Shown: piece by piece, positions 56,060 through 62,786 of the stretch
Layout of the letters: each line of letters opens with the position of its first letter
Numbering within the stretch: position 1 is the stretch's first letter
DNA from: JANQPA01 sp964548175
Lineage (GTDB): Bacteria; Bacteroidota; Bacteroidia; Chitinophagales; Saprospiraceae
DNA: 64,000 nucleotides
Reading direction: 5' to 3'
NCBI GenBank assembly: GCA_964548175.1
Contig: CAZJQS010000025.1
Coordinates: 1 to 64,000 of the forward strand
Notes under the pieces: model-generated
What the model was told of the DNA's origin: nothing
The model's input: only the letters and a program-made list of their open reading frames with translations
The model's database searches: none
Program-made: the position numbers and the translations under genes

Positions 56060-56142
56060 TAACAATTGCCGGGTTTCGAACCGAAACAGGAACAATGCCG
56101 ATAACAGGAACAACAACAACGGCTTTCGAGTCTCCCGGTACT
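56026..56142 (+). repeat. DGR template repeat TR
   Basis: 117 nt, from inside the 3' end of the RT gene to 83 nt beyond its stop. Read in the frame of the targets it is full of AAC and AAT codons (Asn at 14 positions). It holds 35 adenines; 19 differ in the VRs, and no other base does. It ends in the shared initiation region, after which the sequences diverge (TGA here, TAA in the VRs). Confidence 0.96.
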
Positions 56143-56164
56143 GACCGAGCTGATCGGGTCAGAG

Positions 56165-56192
56165 TGGTATGGCTTCTATCGATCCCATACCA
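56165..56192 (+). other. Inverted repeat after the TR
   Basis: TGGTATGG and CCATACCA with a 12-nt loop, 23 nt after the TR. It may end the RT-TR transcript or shape the template RNA. It has no T run. Confidence 0.4.
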
Positions 56193-56304
56193 GCGTACCT
56201 ATGGTTAGTACGAGATTAATCCTGTCTCTTGCATTAAAGAGGCAAATACTTCGAAAAAGGAATGCGGCTAGTACCTTTTTTTAGGGAAAGTCGCCTTCCT
56301 TTAA

Positions 56305-56312
56305 TATATTTG
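56305..56312 (+). promoter_or_regulatory. -7 promoter box of DGR target 2
   Basis: TATATTTG fits TAnnTTTG exactly, 22 nt before the start codon at 56335. The -33 region is only a T run, so the call rests on the -7 box. Confidence 0.5.
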
Positions 56313-56334
56313 AAAAACTAGTCATCATTTCCCA

Positions 56335-57141
56335 ATGAATAAAGCTCAAACCCTTCCTTTTAACTACGTCTCCGAAAAGCCGGGCAACGGCCTTAGCTTC
56401 GAAATGGTGAAAATTGAAGGAGGACCTTTTGATATGGGAAGTGATGAATACGATAGCCAAAAACCGATTCATAAGGTAACCGTACCCGACTTCTACCTGG
56501 GAAAATACCCGGTGACCAATGCCGAATTCGCTCGTTTTCTAAACGACTACCAAAGCTATAAAGTGAAAAATGGAAAATATGCCGGGGAACGGATCATTGA
56601 AGAGCAAAGATGGGGGATGCAGCTTGACAATGGACAATGGAAACCAGCTCCCGGCTTTGAGGATCATCCCATAATCTATGTTACCTGGTATGGGGCGGTG
56701 ACTTACTGTCAATGGCTGAGCCAGGAGAGTGGCCATATTTACAGACTTCCTTCAGAAGCCGAATGGGAATACGCTGCTCGCGGCGGTAAATACAGCCAGA
56801 GCTTCAAATACGCCGGAGGCAATCAGCTGAAAGAGGTAGGGTGGTACGACCAAAACAGCCATAGCGAGACTAAGCCGGTAGGTCTTAAACAACCCAACGA
56901 ACTCGGCTTGTACGACATGAGCGGCAATGTCTGGGAATGGTGCGCCGACCATTGGCACGACAATTACAAGGATGCTCCGCAGGACGGCAGCGCCTGGGAA
57001 GAAGGAGGAGATAAAGATCTTCGCGTTCTTCGTGGCGGGTCCTGGAACTTCGATGATATCAATTGCCGGGTTTCGTTCCGTAACGGGCTCGGTGCCGTTT
57101 ACAGGAACCTCGACTTCGGCTTTCGAGTCTCCCGGTACTAA
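56335..57141 (+). CDS. DGR target protein 2 (FGE-like, C-type lectin fold)
   Basis: 268 aa. Complete FGE-like domain: GGPFDMGSDEYDSQKPIHKV, FYLGKYPVTNAEFARFL, HPIIYVTWYGAVTYCQWL, LPSEAEWEYAARGG, GLYDMSGNVWEWCADH. The final 38 residues (231-268) are the variable region and are identical to those of target 1. No signal peptide. It is a probable cytosolic receptor or binding protein whose surface can vary, lying 353 nt upstream of the LRR-Roc-COR-TIR gene on the same strand. Confidence 0.93.
   Translation: MNKAQTLPFNYVSEKPGNGLSFEMVKIEGGPFDMGSDEYDSQKPIHKVTVPDFYLGKYPVTNAEFARFLNDYQSYKVKNGKYAGERIIEEQRWGMQLDNGQWKPAPGFEDHPIIYVTWYGAVTYCQWLSQESGHIYRLPSEAEWEYAARGGKYSQSFKYAGGNQLKEVGWYDQNSHSETKPVGLKQPNELGLYDMSGNVWEWCADHWHDNYKDAPQDGSAWEEGGDKDLRVLRGGSWNFDDINCRVSFRNGLGAVYRNLDFGFRVSRY
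57023..57139 (+). repeat. DGR variable repeat VR2
   Basis: 117 nt, identical to VR1 and with the same 19 adenine-site changes from the TR. It lies within a 302-nt identical block (56884-57185 against 54122-54423). Confidence 0.95.
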
Positions 57142-57150
57142 CCCTTTTTT

Positions 57151-57165
57151 GCCTCCGCAGGAGGC
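57151..57165 (+). promoter_or_regulatory. Hairpin downstream of VR2
   Basis: Same GCCTCC-GCA-GGAGGC hairpin as after VR1, at the same distance. Confidence 0.7.
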
Positions 57166-57172
57166 TTACCCT

Positions 57173-57366
57173 CGGACCAAAAGGTACACCTTGTCCGGCC
57201 CCACGGACCACAAGGTTCACCTTGTTCGGTCACCACCCCGGACCACAAGGTTTACCTTGTTCGGCAACCTGCCTTCAGGCAGGCTTCCATGCCCCCAAGG
57301 AACACCTTGTCCGGCCCCATGGACCACAAGGTTCACCTTGTTCGGCAGCCTGCCTTTAGGCAGGCA
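57173..57366. repeat. Cluster of hairpin repeats after target 2
   Basis: Five units of the same CGGACC-AAGGTTCACCTT family, some with substitutions, and two CCTGCCT/AGGCAGG palindromes. Together with the clusters at 53470 and 54411 it brackets the DGR genes. Confidence 0.8.
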
Positions 57367-57380
57367 AAGTCCGCAAAATG

Positions 57381-57436
57381 CAAAACGAAATTCGCAAAAC
57401 GAAATTCGCAAAATATAATTCGAAAAATATAATTTG
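57381..57436. repeat. 14-bp tandem repeat before the Roco gene
   Basis: Four units: CAAAACGAAATTCG twice exactly, then CAAAATATAATTCG and AAAAATATAATTTG. It ends 57 nt before the Roco start and lies in its presumed promoter region. Confidence 0.8.
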
Positions 57437-57493
57437 GCCACCAAGCAATCTCCTGCAGGCGGATTGCTTAGCGGCCGGAAAAATAAAATTCAC

Positions 57494-60211
57494 ATGACCT
57501 CAGCCCAACAACTCGAACAGATCTTCGGCGTCGTTTTTGAACCGACGCCTCAGCCCAGTCTCACCGCACTGCGGCAATTTCGAGGATATGACGACACCAG
57601 AGAAGCGCCCTACAATGCCTTTTGTGAAGATGAGGAAGGGCGGGTTATTGGGGTGTGCGCGTATGGGAATTCGTTTTCAGAAATTAAAATTCCCGACGGT
57701 CTTCGCCAGTTGACCTATTTGAATCTTTCCAAAAATTCCCAATTAGAAAAGCTAACCTTCGAAAAGCCGCTTACGCGACTGGAGCATATGGATGTCAGCG
57801 ACTGTGGACTCCAGCAATTTGGACTTCCCGCCGGGTTTGACAGATTGAAATGGCTGGATCTGAGTCGCAACAAGCTGGTAAGCTTCGTTCCAAAGGGCAG
57901 CTATTCACAGCTATCCTATTTGGACCTAAGTGATAATGAACTTAGAGTATTCCGTGCAGACTGGATACGAAAGTTTCCGGTTTTGAAGGGCTTGTATCTT
58001 AAAAAGAATGCCTTGTCTGACGCCAAGAAATCCATCACAGATAAACAAGCCAATTGTTTGCAGGACATGAGGCGTTTTCTCCGTTCACTGGAACAGGGCG
58101 CTACAAAGAATAAAGAATGTAAGGTGTTGGTCGTGGGTGATGGACATGTGGGAAAAAGTTGCCTCGTGGAGCGGCTGGTGCACAATAGCTTTGAGCATCA
58201 CCATCATTCCACTCAAGGCATTGCCTGGGAAGTTTTTAATAAAGAAAATACAGACGACTATCCTTATATTTTAAATATCTGGGACTTTGGTGGGCAAGAA
58301 TTATACCATGCCACCCATCGGCTTTTTATGCATGAAAATGCCTTGTATCTTCTTTTGTGGGATCAATACTCTCAAGACCATGATTTTACTCCGGTTCAAG
58401 AAAAAGATAGAACCTGGAACTGGCCCAATAAAAAACTGCCATATTGGCTGCATTATATTAATGTCTTTGGCAAAAACAGTCCGGTGTTGGTCATCAAATC
58501 TAAAGCAGCAGGAAATGATGAGGAACATCCTCAGCGGCCTTTGCTTAGAAAAATATACGAAGGTAGATTCTTAGACTTGAAATTCCTGAAGCTAGACTCG
58601 CGTTATCCAACAGAAGCAGAAAATGACTTTGATGATCTAAAAAGAGCCATTAAAAGGGCCATAGAGAAGTCTCATATTGATCAGGAGATTCCTCAAAGCT
58701 GGGATGACATCCGAAAGTGGCTCAGATCTCAAATGGATGAAGAGCACAAAACCCTACCTTTGGAGAAATACCTTGCGTATGCTCAGGAAAATGGAGAAGG
58801 AGATCAGGCTATGGATTTGCTTCAAAACTGGCTGATCCCTACCGGAGTGGTTTTTTTTAAAAAAGGGTATTTTAAGGATCAGATCATCTTGGATCAAAAC
58901 TGGGCGATCAATGCAGTATACAGCATTTTGGACCGCAAAGATGCTTTTTATAAACTGAAGGATATCCAAAGAGAGCAATATTATTTCCAGGGTAAAGATC
59001 TGATAAACATCTGGCGAGATAAAGGATACACGTACACGGAAGCCGAAATGGAATTACTGGTCGATTTCATGCTGAGTTGTGAATTGTGTTTTGAAGTGGA
59101 AGCCAAAGAAGATCATAGCACCCCTTTGTCGAAAAGAAAATTTGTTGCCCCTCAATTATTGCCGGAAAAAATGCCCAATATGGTGAATCTCATTCGGGAA
59201 CAACCGAATATGTTGTACCTCAGGTACCGTCACCAACTTCTACATGACGGCATCATTCAAAGTTTCATCGTTCAAACTTCCCAATTAGCGGCCCTGGAGG
59301 AAATCTGGAATCAGGGCATCATCATTCAGGAGGAAAAGGTCCGCGCTGTGGTTTGGGCGAATAAAGAGCAGGGCAAAGAAAGCATCGTGGCAGAAATCCC
59401 AGATAATGGTCAGGAGCTTTTGATTAAAATCCGAGATCTTCTGGAAACGTTGCAAAAGGATCTTCCTTTTACCCAAGAGGTCGGTTTGGACGGCGATTAT
59501 TATGTCGATTTAAAAACCTTTGAAAATTGTAAGGAGCCAAAAATTATGCTGACCCACGGCTCAAAAAGTAAACAGATTGATACGGAACGCCTCGCTATCT
59601 TCAGAAAAGAAGCTCGCCAGGCCCCTTCTGTAGAAGGGAAACTGGGTAAATCAAACTACAGAGGGAAATATCCCTATTCTTTCTCAGAAACAACACCTTC
59701 GAATAAACCCAAAGTTTTCATCTCCTACGCCCACGGCGAAGATAGCCGCTATGTAAAGCTTTTCATAAACGGGCTGAAGAAACACAGCGATTGGGAGGTC
59801 TTCACCGACCAGGAGATCAAACCGGGAGAAAAATGGCATGAGGCCATACAGGACAATGTAAAGACTTGTGATTTCGCTATTTTATTACTCAGCGCACCTT
59901 TTTTCAAATCTCAATACATCTACGATCACGAGTTGACAGGATTCATGCAGCGTCATGAAAAGGAGGGTTTCTTATTTGTGCCTTTAATGCTGACCGAATG
60001 TGACTTTACTCAGTGGGAAGAAATTGCAGAACGGCAGATATTCCGGCCTTATGGTCAGGATTACGGAAAAACGGGTCGTTTTCGGGATAAACCCATCAGC
60101 TTTGACCGGCTGGTCGATTTCAACAAACAGAATGGAGAGGTTCTCCCCAATCCCGACCGCGAGGACTATTTCAGGGATTTTATCGAAAAGGTCAACCAGG
60201 CGCTTCCGTAA
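57494..60211 (+). CDS. LRR-Roc-COR-TIR protein
   Basis: 905 aa from the ATG at 57494 (MTSAQQLEQIF); a TTG at 57434 would add 20 odd residues. Five leucine-rich repeats (about 70-165, e.g. LKWLDLSRNKLVSF). Roc GTPase from about 208 (P-loop VVGDGHVGKSC, then WDFGGQELYHATHR). COR domain (about 400-600, GVVFFKKGYFKDQIILDQNW). TIR domain from 737 (KVFISYAHGEDSRYV) with the catalytic-type Glu near 813 (YDHELTGF). TIR domains of this type may cleave NAD. It is cytosolic. It is probably a sensor-effector of an immune or stress system, next to the DGR. Confidence 0.93.
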   Translation: MTSAQQLEQIFGVVFEPTPQPSLTALRQFRGYDDTREAPYNAFCEDEEGRVIGVCAYGNSFSEIKIPDGLRQLTYLNLSKNSQLEKLTFEKPLTRLEHMDVSDCGLQQFGLPAGFDRLKWLDLSRNKLVSFVPKGSYSQLSYLDLSDNELRVFRADWIRKFPVLKGLYLKKNALSDAKKSITDKQANCLQDMRRFLRSLEQGATKNKECKVLVVGDGHVGKSCLVERLVHNSFEHHHHSTQGIAWEVFNKENTDDYPYILNIWDFGGQELYHATHRLFMHENALYLLLWDQYSQDHDFTPVQEKDRTWNWPNKKLPYWLHYINVFGKNSPVLVIKSKAAGNDEEHPQRPLLRKIYEGRFLDLKFLKLDSRYPTEAENDFDDLKRAIKRAIEKSHIDQEIPQSWDDIRKWLRSQMDEEHKTLPLEKYLAYAQENGEGDQAMDLLQNWLIPTGVVFFKKGYFKDQIILDQNWAINAVYSILDRKDAFYKLKDIQREQYYFQGKDLINIWRDKGYTYTEAEMELLVDFMLSCELCFEVEAKEDHSTPLSKRKFVAPQLLPEKMPNMVNLIREQPNMLYLRYRHQLLHDGIIQSFIVQTSQLAALEEIWNQGIIIQEEKVRAVVWANKEQGKESIVAEIPDNGQELLIKIRDLLETLQKDLPFTQEVGLDGDYYVDLKTFENCKEPKIMLTHGSKSKQIDTERLAIFRKEARQAPSVEGKLGKSNYRGKYPYSFSETTPSNKPKVFISYAHGEDSRYVKLFINGLKKHSDWEVFTDQEIKPGEKWHEAIQDNVKTCDFAILLLSAPFFKSQYIYDHELTGFMQRHEKEGFLFVPLMLTECDFTQWEEIAERQIFRPYGQDYGKTGRFRDKPISFDRLVDFNKQNGEVLPNPDREDYFRDFIEKVNQALP

Positions 60212-60221
60212 AGCCCCCAAA

Positions 60222-60418
60222 AGCTGCCCCGCAGCTACACACCTATCATTTGGCGTCAGCCAAATGCCCACGCCAGCAAGCCGCCCCGCAGCGACACACA
60301 TACCATTTGGCATCAGCCAAATGCCCCACCCCAAAAGCCGCCCCGCAGCGACACACAATACCATTTGGCGTCAGCCAAATGCCCGCTCCAGCAAGCCGCT
60401 CTGCGGCGACACACAATA
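60222..60418. repeat. 57-58 bp tandem repeats with hairpins
   Basis: Copies begin at 60222, 60279, 60336 and 60394 (AGCCGCCCCGCAGCGACACA). Each full copy has the hairpin ATTTGGC-GTCA-GCCAAAT. The last copy is cut off where the 25-bp array starts. Confidence 0.9.
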
Positions 60419-60425
60419 CCATGGG

Positions 60426-60685
60426 GCGCCAGCCCCATGCCTGCTCAGGGGCGCCAGCCCCATGCCTGCTCAGGGGCNNNNNNNNNNNNNNNNNNNNNNN
60501 NNNNNNNNNNNNNNNNNNNNNNNNNNNNNNNNNNNNNNNNNNNNNNNNNNNNNNNNNNNNNNNNNNNNNNNNNNNNNCCCATGCCTGCTCAGGGGCGCCA
60601 GCCCCATGCCTGCTCAGGGGCGCCAGCCCCATGCCTGCTCAGGGGCGCCAGCCCCATACCTGCTCAGGGGCGCCAGCCCCATACC
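60426..60685. repeat. 25-bp tandem repeats spanning the gap
   Basis: Unit GCGCCAGCCCCATGCCTGCT plus CAGGG. Two units precede the gap, then 3 full and 2 partial units follow; some late copies have CATACC. The unit carries the hairpin GGGGC-GCCA-GCCCC across the join. The real copy number is unknown. Confidence 0.9.
60478..60577. other. Assembly gap of 100 N
   Basis: Exactly 100 N inside the 25-bp tandem array, the usual sign of a scaffold gap of unknown size. The array has probably been collapsed. Confidence 0.95.
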
Positions 60686-60690
60686 TTACC

Positions 60691-61656
60691 CTAAGAATCC
60701 CCCTTCTTCTCCTCGCGGTACCGCTCTGAAGAGCTCAAATTCAACGACCTCAATCCTGAATTCTCGATCGCCTTCAAAGCAATATCCTTTACCTGCTGGG
60801 AAGCATTCTCCGTTCTGGAGGTCAGGCTGCTGATGAAATCCTGTTGTTCCTGGATCTTCATCTTGAGGCTTTCGATGGCCTGTTGGCTCAATTTGAGGTC
60901 CGCTTCCAGATCTTTGACCTCCAATTTCTGGCGGTACTCGAACTCCTGGGTGAGGCGACTGCTGACCTCCTCCCGCGCCTGCTCGACCGCCTGCTGGAGG
61001 CGACTGTCAAACTGCGCGGCTTCCGCTTGGAGCCGTTTAAATTCGGCTTCTTTTTCGGCGACGGCCTTTTCTCGTTCGCTCATTTCCTGTTCGAAAGCCG
61101 CCTTTTGTTCCGCCAATTCTTTTTCCTGTTGGGCCTTCTTTTGTTTGTATTCATCCTCCTCGTTGCGGCGAATGATGCGGAGGTTGTATTCGTATGATTC
61201 CTGCTCCCGCTCCCACCTCCGCTTAGTCTCTTCAATGTCGTGAAGTAATTCCGCCTTTTTCTCCGCCATGTCCTTTTCCAGCCTTTCTTTAGCCTGCCGG
61301 TTGGTGATGATAAGAGCATCCAGACTTTCCGCTTCGGTTTTGATCTTGTAGAGATTTTCCAGCGTGGCTTTCTCCACTTCGATGGCTCCGCGGATGGTTG
61401 TAAACTTATCCTGTTCCTGATGCAGAGCCCCTTCCAGTTGATCCAGTTGCTGATTGATCGAAGATCGGATGGTTTGTATGCTCAGCATGCTGCCTTCCTC
61501 GGCCTGTTGCTGGGCTTTATCCACTAATTTCTTTTGCTCATCCAGCTTTTGCTTCAGAGCAGTGTTGTCCGATTTTTCGGCTTTCAGTTCTTCGACCAGT
61601 TCTTCGTATGCTTTGAGGATCTGGGCTTTGGTATTGGAATTGGAGACTTTTTTCAT
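60691..61656 (-). CDS. Long coiled-coil protein
   Basis: 321 aa, family not recognised. Almost wholly alpha-helical: a heptad-type region runs from about 10 to 60, then 75-125 and 140-290, rich in Glu, Lys, Gln and Ala. No signal or membrane segment. A short tail (LRSLNLSSSERYREEKKGDS) ends it. It is convergent with the Roco gene across the repeat array. Its job is unknown; it may be a scaffold in the same island, which is an inference from position. Confidence 0.75.
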   Translation of the reverse strand: MKKVSNSNTKAQILKAYEELVEELKAEKSDNTALKQKLDEQKKLVDKAQQQAEEGSMLSIQTIRSSINQQLDQLEGALHQEQDKFTTIRGAIEVEKATLENLYKIKTEAESLDALIITNRQAKERLEKDMAEKKAELLHDIEETKRRWEREQESYEYNLRIIRRNEEDEYKQKKAQQEKELAEQKAAFEQEMSEREKAVAEKEAEFKRLQAEAAQFDSRLQQAVEQAREEVSSRLTQEFEYRQKLEVKDLEADLKLSQQAIESLKMKIQEQQDFISSLTSRTENASQQVKDIALKAIENSGLRSLNLSSSERYREEKKGDS

Positions 61657-61919
61657 ATGATAATAGTTGATGTTTTTGAAAAAAACAGGAGTTAGTTAGA
61701 AAAGTAATTCTTTTTCCCAATATAGCGCGCCTATGAACAGATACGGGTTCCAGTTTTATCGGAACGATGCGGCGATTCTTTTTCTGATAAATCAGAACGA
61801 TGTTGCTGGTTAAATAGCTCCAAATCATCAAGTATCTTCCGGCAATTCGCCGGAAAAGCATCATAGCATCCGTTAATGGAGGCAATATCCAAAATTAACA
61901 ACAATTCACCTTGGCTCGA
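61657..61919. other. 263-nt gap, small hairpin only
   Basis: Between Uma2 and the coiled-coil gene. It holds an inverted repeat TTCCGGC (61837-61843) with GCCGGAA (61849-61855). Otherwise nothing I can name. Confidence 0.5.
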
Positions 61920-62525
61920 TCAGGTATGCTCTTCAAATACCTGTGCTAAATCTATTTCCAAACCCTGAAACACCCCCACCGCCAGTTTTTCCCCCACACT
62001 AAAAGGGTTAGGGCGCGGAAGCTGATACTGCCCCTTTTCGTCCAAGCGATAAGGAAGCACGGAGCCTTCCGCAGGATGCACTATCCAGTACTCTTTCACA
62101 CCTGCCTGTTGATACAATTCGAACTTATCGGTCAGGTCTTTTTTAGCAGTGCTTTTAGATAGGATTTCAATGATCCAATCGGGCGCTCCGAGGCATCCGC
62201 GATCGTCGAGTTTGGAAGGATCGCAAATGACGCAAATGTCCGGCTGTACGACGGTTTCAAGGACGACTCCTTCAGTTTGCTCAGCTGGCAACGGAATTCG
62301 AACGTCAAAAGGGGCACTAAAAATCTGGCAAGGTTTTCCTAAGAGAAAATGGCCAATTTTTACATGAAGTCGACTGGAGACTTTTTGATGCTGGGTTCCT
62401 GGCGCAGGAGACATTTTAAAAATCTTTCCCTTAATGAGCTCCACCATCTCATCGAATTGCCAGGACAGGTAATCGGCATAAGTGTATTTTTTATTGAGAT
62501 CCAGTTTGTCCAGGCTCGTGATCAT
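61920..62525 (-). CDS. Uma2-family PD-(D/E)XK protein
   Basis: 201 aa, normal length for Uma2/DUF820. Nuclease-fold motif: QPDICVICDPSKLD, then APDWIIEILSKSTAKKDLTDK and the Lys in KEYWIV. It is a predicted restriction-endonuclease-fold protein of unknown target, often found in multiple copies in cyanobacteria and Bacteroidota. It is upstream of the coiled-coil gene on the same strand, with a palindrome at its 5' side. Confidence 0.88.
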   Translation of the reverse strand: MITSLDKLDLNKKYTYADYLSWQFDEMVELIKGKIFKMSPAPGTQHQKVSSRLHVKIGHFLLGKPCQIFSAPFDVRIPLPAEQTEGVVLETVVQPDICVICDPSKLDDRGCLGAPDWIIEILSKSTAKKDLTDKFELYQQAGVKEYWIVHPAEGSVLPYRLDEKGQYQLPRPNPFSVGEKLAVGVFQGLEIDLAQVFEEHT

Positions 62526-62561
62526 AGGTTGATGTTAAGTTTGAATCAGTTCTATATCTGG

Positions 62562-62595
62562 AGATAATTTGCCGCCCGAGGGCGGCAAATTATCT
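62562..62595. repeat. Palindrome between divergent genes
   Basis: Perfect 16-bp arms with a 2-base loop (GA). It lies 37 nt upstream of the Uma2 start and upstream of the dehydrogenase gene on the other strand, so it is not a normal terminator. It resembles the long palindrome at 10081-10140 in form. Confidence 0.85.
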
Positions 62596-62786
62596 ATGAA
62601 TACCATTTACCGGTAAAATAAATAAAAATGGGATTCAATGCTATTAAAAAAACAAATGCCGGCCTTCCATTCTATGTTTCCCCAACTTTAACTTACCATT
62701 AAATCTCTTTTTTTTTAAACCAAAAAATTGAATAATCATTCTACTTTCATCCATGCATACGATCATTGTTCATTAGAAAATATACG

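Larger units (their letters stand above)
60212..60690. other. 479-nt repeat-filled gap, including an assembly gap
   Basis: Between two convergent genes. It consists wholly of a 57-58 bp tandem array, then a 25-bp tandem array interrupted by N. Open frames through it are repeat artefacts. Confidence 0.9.

Noticed and set aside
53606..57141. True formylglycine-generating enzymes
   Set aside because: The FGE active-site cysteine pair is absent and both genes end in a DGR variable repeat.
53470..57366. Hairpin-repeat clusters as CRISPR
   Set aside because: Spacers between units are only a few bases and are themselves repeated; no Cas genes.
60222..60685. Tandem repeats that could be a CRISPR array
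   Set aside because: Copies are directly joined with nearly the same sequence throughout, so there are no unique spacers, and no Cas gene is near.
60000..60833. Long open frames through the repeat and N region
   Set aside because: They are repeat-driven, cross the assembly gap and overlap real genes in other frames.
61920..62525. Uma2 gene as a transposon-encoded nuclease
   Set aside because: No terminal inverted repeats, target duplication or transposase nearby; the palindrome at 62562 is one-sided.
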